From Castor canadensis (lineage: Eukaryota > Chordata > Mammalia > Rodentia > Castoridae), in contig NC_133397.1 of NCBI RefSeq assembly GCF_047511655.1, positions 123,159,308 through 123,223,307 of the forward strand: a stretch of 64,000 nucleotides of DNA, read 5' to 3'. The notes under the pieces were generated by a model that was not told the origin of the DNA, made no database searches, and saw nothing but the letters and a program-made list of their open reading frames with translations. Shown here one piece after another: positions 1 through 11,752 of this stretch; within the stretch, counting starts at the first letter, position 1, and each line of letters begins with the position of its first letter. The position numbers and the translations under genes were made by a program.

Positions 1-238
1 CACTGATGCTAGGGGCATGTACTTTCCTCTTCTTCCTCCAATAGCACCCCAATTTTTCCTCAACCACATGGTTGTTGTGGGAGCATGAACCTCACTCATT
101 CCTCTCAACTCTAGAGGTCAGGTGTAGCCAGCTTAGTCTATCACTATGGCCTGTCCCCCACAGTGGTCACAATGACTAGATTGGGGGTGAAGAGGAAACA
201 CAACTTGGGCTAGGTCAACTTTAAAAATGCTGTTTCAG

Positions 239-317
239 GGCTGGCAGAGTGGCTCAAGTGGTAGGCTCAAGTTAGCAAGCACAAGGCCCTGAGTTCAAAC
301 CCCAGTACTGTCAAAAA
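239..317 (+). mobile_element. tRNA/ID-like SINE
   Basis: Begins ggctggcagagtggctcaag (A box) and ends gttcaaaccccagtactg (B box), the consensus of the most abundant SINE in this window. A short internal part is missing. Confidence 0.75.
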
Positions 318-318
318 G

Positions 319-395
319 ATAAAATGAAATACCCAGCCTTGGTGCCTGTGCCAAAGGTGCTGAATGCTCAATAAATATTAGGAACTCTTATGCAT
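319..395 (+). mobile_element. MIR/L2-like 3' remnant
   Basis: Contains ggtgctgaatgctcaataaa, similar to the MIR 3' tail. It abuts the SINE at 239-317, which probably inserted into it. Confidence 0.4.
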
Positions 396-500
396 TACAG
401 TGAACAATCACCTTGTCTAGTTACCAACTCTTCAACCTTGTTTTGAAGATGAATCAGGTAAAAACATTGCAGGTTTAACAGCTGAATCAAAAGCAGGTGA

Positions 501-668
501 CAGCCAGGCATGGTAGCACAAGCCTGCACTCTCAGCACTTGAGAGGTTAAGGCAGGAAGATACTGAGTTTAGGGTCAGCCCAGGCCATATAGCAAAGTTC
601 CAGACCAGCCTGAGCTATGCAGTAAGACCATGTCTCAAAACACCAAAAAAAAGAAAAGCAAAGCAAAG
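501..668 (+). mobile_element. B1 (7SL-derived) SINE
   Basis: cagccaggcatggtagcaca at the 5' end, a degenerate pol III box and an A-rich tail with AAAG units. A standard rodent B1 monomer, moderately diverged. Confidence 0.75.
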
Positions 669-1391
669 AATGTGTCTATTTTCCCGATAAGGGTTTACAG
701 TTCTCTAAGGTTTACCCAGGACTGGAAGGATTATGAAGTATCTCTGTAATCCAGAAATCTGGATAAGAATTACAACTCAACATATAACATATTACCTCTC
801 TAATTAAATGATTACTACACTTAACTAAGCCTCTGTTTGCATCTTCATGAAAAGGGCAGGGCAAGAAACTCTATAGGAAGTAAGCCTGGGAGCTAAGCAC
901 TGGGAAAATGTTTTCAAGTGTATGCTTTACAAAGAAAACTCACAAGATATCGTATTACCCACCTGGAAAGTGACAGCTGTTTTCCTAGAGCAATTTGTCA
1001 CTTTTAGAATTGCTGTGAAATACAGAATCAGGACTTTGCTGAGAAAAATTAGAAACGAGTCGATAACCAGTCAGCCTCCTGGAAGAAAGCTCCCCTCCAT
1101 TCTCCGCTTCTTCCCATCACCACTCTGCTCTGCAGTCCTTCCACTAACCCCTGAGCCCAGTCTGGAACCTTAGACTCTGTCCACCTGCACGTGAGCCCCA
1201 GTGCAGTGTACCGGCTGCGTGACTCGATCCGACTTCATCACTTCATGTGAGCTGTACTGGTCTCCTCTGGCAGAGCTGTTAGGGGGACACAGTGGGAGTG
1301 TGTCCTGTGGCCCTCACATGGTAGTCCATAAGTGACAGCTGCTATTTTCACTACATTTTCACTCGATTGGGCTGCAAGTACTTCTAGCATC
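669..1391. other. Intergenic sequence with no recognised feature
   Basis: AT-rich stretch without recognised repeats. The frame at 922-1173 has no coding character that I recognise. Confidence 0.5.
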
Positions 1392-1409
1392 AAGAAGGGT
1401 TTGCAGGCA

Positions 1410-2122
1410 CTATTCACAATAGCCAAGTTATGGAAACAGCCAAGATGCCCCACCACTGATGAATGGATTAAGAAAATGTGGTATCTATACACAATGGAAT
1501 TTTATGCAGCCATGAAGAAGAATGACATGTTATCATTCGCTGGTAAATGGATGGAATTGGAGAAAATCATTCTGAGTGAGGTTAGCCTGGCCCAAAAGAC
1601 CAAAAATCGTATGTTCTCCCTCATATGTGGACATTAGATCAAGGGCAAACACAACAAGGGGATTGGACTTTGAGCACATGATAAAAGCGAGAGCACACAA
1701 GGGAGGGGTGAGGATAGGTAAGACACCTAAAAAACTAGATAGCATTTGTTGCCCTTAACGCAGAGAAACTAAAGCAGATACCTTAAAAGCAACTGAGGCC
1801 AATAGGAAAAGGGGACCAGGAACTAGAGAAAAGGTTAGATCAAAAAGAATTAACCTAGAAGGTAACACACACGCACAGGAAATCAATGTGAGTCAATGCC
1901 CTGTATAGCTATCCTTATCTCAACCAGCAAAAACCCTTGTTCCTTCCTATTATGGCTTATACTCTCTCTACAACAAAATTAGAAATAAGGGCAAAATAGT
2001 TTCTGCTGGGTATTGAGGGGGGGGAGCGGGAAGGGGTGGAGTGGGTGGTAAGGGAGGGGGTGGGGGCAGGGGGGAGAAATGAACCAAGCCTTGTATGCAC
2101 ATACGAATAATAAAAAAAAAAA
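1410..2122 (+). mobile_element. 5'-truncated LINE-1 insertion (ORF2 end + 3' UTR + poly(A))
   Basis: An 18-bp direct repeat aagaagggtttgcaggca lies at 1392-1409 and 2123-2140, an exact target-site duplication. The insert starts in the ORF2 C-terminal region (WIKKMWYLYTMEFYAAMKK in frame, ending FSLICGH at 1637) and continues into a 3' UTR with a G-rich tract (about 2017-2076), gaataataaa and a poly(A) run. ORF2 is a severely truncated remnant. Confidence 0.9.
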
Positions 2123-2140
2123 AAGAAGGGTTTGCAGGCA

Positions 2141-3560
2141 GAATGGAAGGGATTTCTAGAAAGAGGCTGAAAAACAGCAGAGGCTCTGCACACCGTTCTA
2201 AAGATTCTAAAATGAAAAGCTACATACTGACCTAAACTGTTGACCAGCCTGGAAGTTTTTAGATACTTCATCATTTCACCTCTCCATGACTCTTAAAGGA
2301 CAACAGAAACGTACACCACTACCATGCCAGGAATTCAGAAAGTCAAGAAGGAAATAGTTTCTGCGAAATTTACTGAACTGTATGACAGATAAAAGGTAAT
2401 ACACCAGTCTTGATAACAAACAGCAAAATGGATGCTCACCCCCCCAAAATACCTGCACCTGTCAACCCCCTGTAGATGATAACAGTCAAGAAAAACAGTT
2501 AACATACTGACATTTAAGCCACTAGACATTTATTGGTCCTGTGTATAAAGGTGTTTTCACTTACTGTGAGCCAAACAGATACGAATTCTAGGTAAGTGAT
2601 TCTTTTTAAAAAAATCCCGTGGGCCAGGTTAAAGGTGCCCATACTCACGCATATCTCAAGAACCTAAAAAAACAAGACAGCTAAATCTGTGGATCACTCC
2701 AGACACTCTATTTCAAAAACTTACTGAGACTAACACAGCACTCACTTCACACTGACCTGTGATTTGTGGAGCCCATACTTCCTCCTCTTCGTAAAGATAT
2801 CCCCCTGGGCTGTAAGAACCCCACATATTCTGAGTTACCTTTTCATTCTTCTGGGTGGCACAAGCCTGTTGTATTCAGGTGAGAAGACAGAAGAATTCTG
2901 CTCTCACACGGGCAGACAGACGTGGTGTTCCATTACGTTCTATCAGTTAGATTATGGGGTTAGGGAGCTAGATCGAATTACAGTCTGGAAGTGCTCAGAC
3001 ATGGTAAGGCAAGGTATGGATGACAGTCAACTGCTGGTTCGTCTTCAAGAAACACCAGAATTTGATGAAGAGTATGGTCTGAGCCTAAAATTTTTATCAA
3101 AAGCTCTTCTTAAAGCACAAGTGTAAAATACTGAAAAGCAAAGTCAAACTAATAACGTGTGCAGTGATGGAAGCCACCTGCATTGGAGCCCGTGAACTTG
3201 CTTCTGCTGCTTATAGCATGGTGGCTTTCTCTGTGTTGACACAGCCATGGCTGAGTCAGACATGACTCACAGTTTGGGTGATTCCGTTTAATTGGGTCAG
3301 TGAATATGCCAGCTACAGTGTTGTGGGAGAACCGTTAATTAATCATAGAAACTGGATGCTGGTGTTTAGAGGTATAGAATGCTCTTTTCCCAACTTTGGG
3401 CTCAATTGTAGACCCCGATGCCAACCTGCCTTTTTCCCTCAGACTTCCAAGGGAAGCCTGAACCCCAAAGAAGATCACGAAAGCAATTTCTAATGAGCTA
3501 GGGAGCAGCTGAAGGGGGGACCCAGCATCTGGACCAGAGATGCTCTTTGTGTGGTGAAAA
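2141..3560. other. Intergenic sequence, nothing certain
   Basis: No recognisable gene or repeat family. A 120-codon open frame at 2764-3126 (+) has no recognised homologue and no clear promoter or splice context. Confidence 0.4.
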
Positions 3561-3623
3561 GTGAGGAATCAGATTTCCTGCTCAGTCACGTGTAGCAAAG
3601 AGGTCTTGGGCAAGGTGTCTGTT

Positions 3624-3702
3624 TGGCAGTGCCAGAGATAGCACGCAGGACTTTGCACATGCTAGGCAAGCACTCTATCAACTGAGCTACACCCCCAGTC
3701 CT
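3624..3702 (-). mobile_element. ID-like SINE
   Basis: Reverse complement reads gactgggggtgtagctcagt ... ttgatagagtgcttgcctag, a classic tRNA-derived ID A-box region, inserted in the MIR. Confidence 0.75.
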
Positions 3703-3867
3703 TGGGAAATTTCTATTTCTCCAGCTCTAAAATAGAACTAATAATAACACCCACCCTGTAGATTTTTAAATAGTTTTGTTATATTTTTGAATTAGTATAC
3801 ATCAATAATATGAGGGGATTTCACTGTGATAATTCCATTCATGAAATTCCCCCCACACTTGGATTGT

Positions 3868-4090
3868 TTTTTAGTGGGACTGGGGTTTAAATTATGGCTT
3901 TGCACTTGCAAAGCAGGCGCTGTACCACCTGAACTGCACCTCCAGTCTGGTTTTGTTTTGTTTCCTCTGGTTATTTTGGAAATGGGGGGGTCTCAAGAAC
4001 TATTTTCCTGGTCTAGCATTGAACTACTGTCCTCCCAATCTCAGCCTCCCAAGTAACTGGAATTACAGGCACGAGCCACCTGCACACCAC
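3868..4090 (-). mobile_element. Chimeric 7SL + tRNA SINE (B1-dID-like)
   Basis: Reverse strand carries a 7SL-like 5' part (ggctcgtgcctgtaattcca) followed by a tRNA-like part. The motif tagattttt(a/g)a on both sides of 3768-4098 suggests the target duplication, with further sequence at 3770-3867 co-inserted or inserted earlier. Confidence 0.7.
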
Positions 4091-4285
4091 TTCCCCTAGA
4101 TTTTTGAAGATTAAGTGAAATAATCAATTGAAACTATTATGTAATGTCTGCCACTATTAAGTGCACAATAAATGTCATATGTTATTTATAATAATAATAG
4201 ATGCTACACTAAAGGAAAGTTTCCTGATAGTTACTCTAACAAACACATACACTAGCCAAGAGTTCTTCATCTCAGTTCTGTTAAC

Positions 4286-4371
4286 ATTTTTCTTTCAGTG
4301 CTGGGGATAGAACCCAGGGCTTTACACAGGCTGCACAAGCCCTCTATCACTGAGCTCTATCCTCAGCCCTA
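4286..4371 (-). mobile_element. ID-like SINE
   Basis: Plus strand reads cagtgctggggatagaaccc ... tatcactgagctctatcctc, the inverted ID consensus. Confidence 0.75.
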
Positions 4372-4796
4372 TATATTGCTATTTTGGGCTCAATAATTGT
4401 CCACAATGGGGGACTCTCCTGTGCATTGTAGGATGTTTAGCAGCAACCCTGACTTCTAGCCAGTAGGACTTCTAGCCCTTCACAGTTGTGATATCCAAAA
4501 CCATCTTCTGACATCCATGAAGGTCTCATGGCAGGGGAGGGGAGTGGCAAAATCACCCCAGTTTGAGACCCTACACAGAGACCAACTGAAAATGGGCATT
4601 GAGGACACACCATCTTTGTCATATTGCTCTTGCCCAGTTGTCCAATCACCTACTTCCTTGATGTAACTAAATGACAAATAAATCACACACCGGAGAGAGA
4701 AAGCTGCCTTAAAATTACCTCTGCCCTTGTTGATAGTGCAACTCTGTGAAGATAAGCAGTATCTGTCATGTTTAACTCAGTGACAAGTGCACAGTG

Positions 4797-4969
4797 TATG
4801 GATGGATGGATGGATGGGCGGATGGATGAGTGGAAGGATGGGAAGATGGATAAATGGATGGATGAGTGGATGGATGGGATGGAGGGAGGGAGGGATGACA
4901 AATGCATGGATGGATGGATGAGTAGATGGATGGATGGATGGATGGATAGATGGATGGATGGATGGATGA
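4797..4969. repeat. (GGAT)n simple repeat
   Basis: About 170 bp of imperfect GGAT/GGAC tetramers. It creates spurious Met-Asp-Gly-Trp and Ser-Ile-His-Pro repeat frames on the two strands, which are not genes. Confidence 0.95.
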
Positions 4970-5401
4970 ACACAACTTTGAGCATTTTCATTTTGTTAAA
5001 CAACTGTGAGAAGCATTTAGGGCTCCTCACTCTTTGACTCCAGTCCACACCTGAAGGAGATAAAGACTGATTTCACCCCAGCTCACAGAAACATGATAAG
5101 CTTGCTCAGCTGAGTCAAGGTCAGGCAGTAAGGGAAGGCAAGAGCAACCTGTCTACAGAGCCTCGGGGTGTGGAGCTTAGGGTGAACACAGGTCCCCTCT
5201 GGGAAACTGTATCAAGGACCTAGTTGGAGCAGGGCAAGGAAAAGAGTCTCAGAACAGGAAGTGATCCAGAAAAATCCCATAGTCAGGTAGGTATGCATCT
5301 AGCTGTTTTGGACAGCTTACAATCTGGTCAAGATAGAAAGAAAGTCAGATTCTGCCATCATTCTTGGAGTGAACCTATAAGAGATGTGAAAGCACTAGCC
5401 T

Positions 5402-5790
5402 CACTTGGGCACATGAATTAGCTAAAAACAGGAGAACCTTGGCATCCCTGCCTCCAGTTTGTATCTGTCTTTGCTCTAAACCATTCTCTTTGCAGTCACT
5501 TTGCAATCACCTTGGATTCTAGGAAAGACAGATGATAACATCTTCACGACAAGGGACAGAAACTACACCCAACAGTAGACCTTCCTCAGGATGGACCACC
5601 TGCCAGTTGACAATAAATCCAGACAACAACCTCTCCCAGAATGCCCATCCCATGGTGTGTCCCCAACTGTGAATAAGCCTCCTTTCTCTGCATTACCACA
5701 CCTCTTTATTTGGTGTTTAAGGGCAGATGGCTGGACCTGGCATATGGAATCTTGGGAATTTAGGCCTTGGATCCAAAACTTTCATGTCCA
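5402..5790 (+). mobile_element. Dispersed repeat copy A, possibly LTR
   Basis: Shares an ordered series of blocks with 32355-32870: cttgggc-cata-aatta-ctaaaa, cttggcatccctgcctcca, acctctcccagaa and tctttatttgg. Same orientation. Length and composition suggest an LTR, but the family is not recognised. Confidence 0.5.
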
Positions 5791-5880
5791 TTACAGCCTC
5801 AGTCAATATATTTTCTCTTTGTCCAGGTCAATGATAAACAGGCTGAATAAAACTTCCCTTAGAACTTTCTATTATTGACT

Positions 5881-7829
5881 GGCCTGGAGATATAGCTCAG
5901 TAGTAGGGTGCTTGCCCCTGTACCCCCAAGAAAACAAAACCAGAAACAGAGAGAAACTATTCTTTACCCAATGGCTCGTTAAATGAAGGCATTTAATTAT
6001 GCAGAGAACAACTTAAATTTGGTATGAAATAACACAATTTGTGAAGTTTCACAAACAGAATTACCAAGTGTACATCACTTCAACCATTTCCATATGAGCC
6101 AAAAATGATGCAAGTACACCAGGTGGTTGCTATTTCCAAGGCACACACGCGAGGTTCCTTAAGTCCCTAGCTGTTTGCTTCTGAGAAATACAGTGGTGAG
6201 CAAATACACTGCTCTCCCTCGTGTCGGTTACACTCGCTGTTTGAATGAACAAGCTAGCCATTCATGCATTTTTTATTCAATTAGGACTTATTTTCTTTTT
6301 AGCTCTGTGCCCTTATTATGCGAAGTTGTGTGGAATCGATGGTGATATGAAAACTGAGGCTCTCATGTGATAAATTTCTCCTAGGACAATGAATTAGGAC
6401 AAAGCTATATTCTTATTCTTCCCTAAGGGTTTCAGAGGGGTGAAGAGGGAATAACTAAAAACATATCAAGTTTCCCTTTTCTCTTTCACGAGGAATCCTA
6501 GACCAAACTTGAAACTCAATTCTAGGGCTCATTTGAGTTCTACTTGTGTGCCTGCCCTTGACTTTCTTCTCTAGTTTTTATTTCTCTGGGCCTGATTTTA
6601 AATCCTTATTTGTAGCTTACTACTTTCTGGCCTGTATTTATTATAAATCACCTCAAACACTTTGTGAAATGAGGCAAGATATGAAAAAAATTAAATAAAA
6701 TAATGATCAAAGTTTATATGAACAATATTGTAAAATAAGAGACAAGCTCAGTCTTAGTATTTGATACATTGTAAGAACTTTTTGTAAAGGCCACCTAGCA
6801 CAACAATAATTTCTTTTTTAAAAATCATGTTAAACTGCACATTGACCAAATTAGATTTTAAATGATAAAAGCATAACATAATATGTAAGTAAATGATTGA
6901 TTCAACTTCCAGCTTGGCTTTAACTTTACTATTACCAAATTTTAGAGTTAAAGCTGAATGGTAAGAAGGAATCAATCACTGGACTTTGGAGAGAATGTAT
7001 TTAAGATGTAGATATATTGTGATGGCTAATTTCCATTAAAGCATGCATATATTCATTTGCTCAATTAAAAAAAAAAAAGATTGGTCTTAGTGATTACTCA
7101 AATAGTAGATGTTCTAAGCTTTAGGCATAGCACATGCAATATCCAAAGCCCAGTGCCTCATAACAAAACAAAATCCCCCAGATTCCCCTTGGGGGATCTA
7201 TCACTTTGTCACTTAACCGAAGACAAGCTCACACACAGAACTGTGTCCAAGAGGGGATGCCGACAAGAAAAGATCCAGAAAGGGCAAGTGAGACAGAGTC
7301 AAGGATCAACCTCCCCCATTTGTAAATGGATCTGCTGCAGTCACAAGCACCAACCAAGGAGGATTTCATCCTTTCTTTGTGCTGCTATGCCACACTTGTC
7401 AATCAAGGGGACTGCCCCTTTATACCCACCTGAGGGGGCCACCCCGCAGCCAGGCTTTACCTTAGCAAGAGTGCTCTCTTGCCAGGGTGCAGTCAACACT
7501 CACTTGCATCCTTAGCCTAAGATAAATGCAAAGGATTTGCTAGTTAGCCTAATTCAGCATTGGATCCCAAACATGTGGAGTTACTGTTACAGTTGTATTG
7601 CTGCTGAAAGTCTTCATAAATCAGAATAGTGATATCTGCGCTAAATACACATTTGGACTCTTTACTTTTTCATTTTTTAAATAGATTAAAAGGAGTAATT
7701 GAAAAGAGATCGTGAAAAAGGCACTTCCCTCCCTCTCCTACCCAGGGCTCTTCAGTTCTCCACTGAAGGCAAAGCTATGAAAAAGCTTCTAGTCAGTCTC
7801 CCAGAAATGTTCTATTCATTTAGAAAAAT
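5881..7829. other. Mostly unassigned intergenic sequence
   Basis: A diverged ID-like 5' half lies at 5881-5930 (ggagatatagctcagtagta). The rest is AT-rich, including an A-run at 7067-7078 and a GC-richer stretch at 7140-7515 with no recognised coding signal. Confidence 0.45.
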
Positions 7830-7913
7830 AGGACTGGGGGAGTGGCTCAAGTGGTAGAGCATCTGCCTAGCAAGTGTGAAGATCTGAGTTCAAACCCCAT
7901 ACCATTGAGACAG
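7830..7913 (+). mobile_element. tRNA/ID-like SINE
   Basis: Near-complete consensus: gagtggctcaagtggtagag and gagttcaaaccccataccat. Followed by a (GA)n tract. Confidence 0.85.
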
Positions 7914-7918
7914 AATGA

Positions 7919-7949
7919 AAGAGAGGGAGAAAGAGAGAGAGAGAGAGAA
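7919..7949. repeat. (GA)n microsatellite at a SINE tail
   Basis: Imperfect GA/GGA repeats directly after the SINE at 7830-7913. Confidence 0.85.
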
Positions 7950-8249
7950 ACGTATCTTACAAGCTAGAAAATTGAATATCCCCCCTACATTTTTCCTTCC
8001 CTCTGCTTACCACATCCAGTTAATTCAAAGGTCCTAAATTCAACTTAAAAGGTTTGTGCTCATGGTTGTCCTTCTCTATTTTGTCAGTTCTGCCTCAGTG
8101 TCTTTACTTATCTCCTGTCTCTTTAATCTCCTCTTTCCACATAGATACCAGAGTAATCTTGTCTGTGTTGTACAACATCTGATTAAATGTTACATATGTG
8201 TACAATATAAATAAATCATATCAATACATTATACATATTGTCTTAATTC

Positions 8250-8592
8250 ATTCTAGTTTCTGTAACAAAATAGCTTACTCTGGGTAATTCATACACAACA
8301 GAAATTCACTGCTCAGAGCTCTGGAGGCTGGAAAGTCCAGTGTCAAGGTGCCAGCAAACTTAGGGTTCGTCCGTCACCGATGGTGACCGGTATGTCCCTT
8401 CATGGTGGAGGGGGTAAAACAAGCTTCCTTCCCTCAACCCTTTTTCATAAGGGCACCAGTTCCATTCATGAAGGCCCTGCTCTCATGATCTAATCACTCC
8501 CTAAAGACCCCACCTCTTAATACTGTCACCTTGGGTGTTGGGTTGCAACGTAAGAAATTTGGAAGGACTCCAACATTCAGAGCTTTGCATAT
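8250..8592 (-). mobile_element. MaLR-type LTR (MST/MLT1-like)
   Basis: Plus strand reads tttctgtaacaaaatagctt, cagagctctggaggctggaa, cataagggcaccagttccat and catgatctaatcactcccta. This is the reverse complement of a familiar mammalian MaLR LTR. Subfamily uncertain. Confidence 0.6.
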
Positions 8593-8689
8593 ACAAGTGG
8601 AATTTATGACTTTTATGTATATCTTATAAAATATGATAGCTTAAGTGACAGAAAAGATCTCTGGAAACTTGTTTTGTGCCCTTCATTTG

Positions 8690-9595
8690 ACTCACGTCTT
8701 AATGCTATGTGGTTAGGTACATTCACATTAAGGATTGCTATGTCCTCTTGGAGAAATGACCCTATCATGTAATGCTCCTCTTTGTCCCCAACAACTCTCC
8801 TTGGGTTGAAGTCTTTTGTGTCTGAAATTAATATAGATTTCTCTGCTTTCTTTTAATAACAGCAGCATAGGGTATCTTTCTCCAACCTTTCACTTTCAAT
8901 CTGTATGTCTTTACATTTAAAGTGGGTTCCTTATGGACAGTCACATTTTTTCTCTCCTTTCTTCTTTGTGTTCTTTTTAAACTACCTGGCCTTACCTTCC
9001 TCCACCCCAGAGTAATCACTTTTCTACATATTAAATTGTCCCATTGTCTTAAAATCAATTTATTGTACCCCGAGAAAAGAAACTTACAACTTTGCAAAAC
9101 TTAAGAGACTTACACCAGATATATGTCTCTGTGACTTGCCTTCTCAGTTCAAAGTTGTTTTGATATTCATCCATGTGTCAGTAATTCACTGGTTGGTCCT
9201 CCTCACCACTGTATAATATTCCCTTGTGTGCCCACACCTACCTTTCTTTAACCATTCCCCTAGTTACACTCATGTCAACTGTCTGAGTTTTTAGGATATT
9301 TTTAATAATACTCCTAGAAACATTTTTATCTCTACACCCTGATGCACATGTACAAGATAGAGTTCAAAGGTTATATAAGAAGCAGAAGTGTTCAGGGGCA
9401 TAGGATCTGTACACCCTCAAATTTGTTGAGCAATAACAGCTTCTGTTCCAAAGTGGCAGACTAATTCACACTTCTCCCAACAGCACTTCAGACTTTAAAG
9501 TTTCTCTCAGCCTGATCAGTGCGAGATGCCAGCTCATAGGAATATTCCTTTTCATCTCGGACTAATAATGTCATCGAGCACCTTCTTTAACTAAA
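8690..9595 (-). mobile_element. Old LINE-1 remnant
   Basis: Antisense of L1: tttaaagtgggttccttatg (ORF2 part), then caccactgtataatattccc and aagtggcagactaattcaca (ORF2 end/3' part). Heavily diverged, no open frames. Confidence 0.6.
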
Positions 9596-9800
9596 AGAGT
9601 TGACGGTTTTATTTTCACATTTCACAATGCAAATGAAAGCTACTCGCTTTTCTCTCTCATTCCTCCCCTGCAAAACTACTCTGTCTTGGATGGAGGGAGG
9701 GGGGAGAAGGCTTCTTTGTGGCACATTGGAAAATGCTGAGAGTCACAGCATTTCTCCTGTGAAGCAGAACAAGTCATGTAGAATGAGCAGAAAAAGCCTT

Positions 9801-10022
9801 CCAGCTGGGTGCTCTGGCTCACACTGTAATCCCAGCTACTTGGGAGGCTGAAATTAGGAGGATCGAGGTTCAAGGCCAGCCCAGGCAAATAGTTCAAGAG
9901 ACCCCCACCTCCAGTCCAGAGCAAAATGGACTGGAGGTGTGACTCAAGCAGAAGACAGCATGCTTTGCAAAGCACAGAGCCATGAGTTCAAACCCCAGAC
10001 CCACCAAAAAAAAAAAAAAAAA
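9801..10022 (+). mobile_element. Chimeric 7SL + tRNA SINE
   Basis: 7SL part (agctgggtgctctggctcac, gtaatcccagctacttggga), tRNA part (ctggaggtgtgactcaagca ... gttcaaaccccagac) and a long A tail. The tRNA half has lost part of its A-box region. Confidence 0.8.
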
Positions 10023-10124
10023 CCTCCCTCTGGATATGCCTGACTGTCACACATTGATTGCACACATGTAACTAAACATTTTACGGTACCCCACAAGTGT
10101 AACTACTATGTGTCAACAAAAGTT

Positions 10125-10200
10125 AGTCAGGCAAAAAGTCAGCAAGACCCCATCTCAACCAATAGCTGGGCACAGTGACTCACTCCTGTCATGCTGTTAC
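10125..10200 (+). mobile_element. 7SL-type SINE fragment
   Basis: caagaccccatctcaaccaa followed by tagctgggcacagtgactca, the junction between two 7SL units of the chimeric SINE. Truncated on both sides. Confidence 0.55.
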
Positions 10201-11205
10201 TGGGTGAGGGACTTCCCTCAGATTTCCCCTTTTCATGCAAAATACAGGTACTTGAGCTTCACACCGGTGAAAACAATTGCAAAGTGTCTCACATGCAAAA
10301 AGGAGAGCCTCACAGGGAGGTAGTTTTATCAAGGATTTTTTTAGTATGAACAGATAAGAATAGGGAGAAATTTAAAAAGAGAGGAAAAAGCACCTTCAGC
10401 TAGAAGTGCAGAAGTGGGAGACAAGCTCAAAACTGGGGGTCCTTTCAGGAAGGTTTTATGTGCTGAGCTGGGGAAGTACTGTTGTGGGAGGTTGCTAGCT
10501 GAGGTAAGGGACTCCCCGGCAATTAGCAGGAAGCAATATTTTCTTGTGCCAGCACAGACTCAGCGCACTCATGTCCAAAGGCAAAGGGGTCTCACCTTGT
10601 ATACCCTTGCAAGCAGGTGACAGAAGCAAAAAGCAAGGTCTAATCCATATATGATTATATTTAATTTTATTGGCTACTTTATCCTAGTGCTACGTGACTT
10701 TCCCCTCCCTGGTGCTACGTGACCTTCCTTATGTTCAGATTTCTCAGGTTTTATCTCCCTGCTATGCCATCCCTGCCTCCCTGCTACTTTACCAGGACTT
10801 AGGCCAAGACTGTTTTCTTCTGATCCTCCTCCCTGCTACAGTACAAGTCATCAAGTCAAAATCTGGCCACCCTAACTGTTACAAGAATGGTCTTACGTGG
10901 CAAAGCTGGGTGCTGCTTTATTCTAAAACAGGGAGATTTGATCTAGGCTGACCCAAAACACAGGCTCATAGTGTTTTAGGACTTGCTTTCGTTAGGCCTG
11001 CCTTTCTTACTCTGTGTGTACAGCCTTGCAGCTTGTTAACACGGGAGGGAAAGGCAGACAGGCAGCCTGTTCTTGTCACTTAACATCTGAAAGGAAGTGG
11101 CAGAAGGTTGCTATTTGCCCCAGTTGTTAGTTTTTCTTCCTAGTTCCAATGTGAATCTGGTCCTTTTAATATTTATTATAAATAATATAACCTCCCTGTC
11201 TCCAC
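10201..11205. other. Unassigned, possibly LTR-derived
   Basis: Contains a short tandem pair around 10687-10733 (gtgctacgtgac twice) and repeated ccctgctac motifs. Composition resembles an old LTR, but no termini or polyadenylation signal could be fixed. Confidence 0.3.
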
Positions 11206-11390
11206 ATGGACCTGTCCTGCCTCAGTCCCAGCTACAAGGGAAGCATAAATAGGTGGACTGTGATCCAGGCTAGCTCAGGCAAAAAGTCAAGATCCTATCT
11301 CAAAAATAACTACAGCAAAAAAGGGCTGGGGTGTGGCTCAAGTGGTAGAGCTCCTGCCTCACAAACGCAAGGCCCTGAGTTCAAACATAA
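11206..11390 (+). mobile_element. Chimeric 7SL + tRNA SINE, 5'-truncated
   Basis: Contains gtgatccaggctagctcagg, then ggctggggtgtggctcaagt and gccctgagttcaaac. The second 7SL unit and the tRNA unit remain. Confidence 0.75.
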
Positions 11391-11682
11391 AACCCTTTGG
11401 GGAAAACTTCAGAATTAGGCCTGGGAAAGAACAGAAAGCGAAATTAAACAGAATTTAACGTGCAGTAAAGGGGGTGAAAGAGGAAGTGTGAAGATGAAGG
11501 AAATGAACTTCCTCCATCTCTTCACTTCTTCTGCTTTCCAGGAAATGGCTACCCTGAAAATTAACCATTGCTAAACTCATCAGTGTTTACCCACAAAATT
11601 GACTGATGTGGGTGGACCCAGTGACGTTTGCATTTAAACAAAGTCTTTCTGCAGACTCAGTGCCAAGCCAGTGTTGTGACTA

Positions 11683-11752
11683 TGGTGGGATTTGAATCCA
11701 CGGCCTCATACTTGCTTGGCAGGCGCTCTAGAATTTAAGCACACCCCAGCCC
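11683..11752 (-). mobile_element. tRNA-like SINE with target-site duplication
   Basis: An 11-bp direct repeat tgttgtgacta lies at 11672-11682 and 11753-11763. The insert is the inverted tRNA-like SINE (ggatttgaatccacggcctc ... caggcgctctag) with almost no tail. Confidence 0.7.

Larger units (their letters stand above)
3560..4180 (+). mobile_element. MIR element split by two later SINE insertions
   Basis: Three pieces together resemble MIR: 3560-3620 (gtcttgggcaaggt), 3703-3768 (taaaatagaactaataataa) and 4098-4180 (gaagattaagtgaaataatc ... gcacaataaatg). The gaps are filled by the SINEs at 3624-3702 and 3868-4090. Confidence 0.6.

Noticed and set aside
239..317. Functional tRNA genes (many A-box/B-box matches)
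   Set aside because: These are SINE copies with A-rich tails and target duplications; none folds as a proper tRNA with acceptor stem as far as I can see.
4683..5048. Open frames on both strands encoding Ser-Ile-His-Pro or Met-Asp-Gly-Trp repeats
   Set aside because: They are the translation of the (GGAT)n simple repeat at 4797-4969, not proteins.
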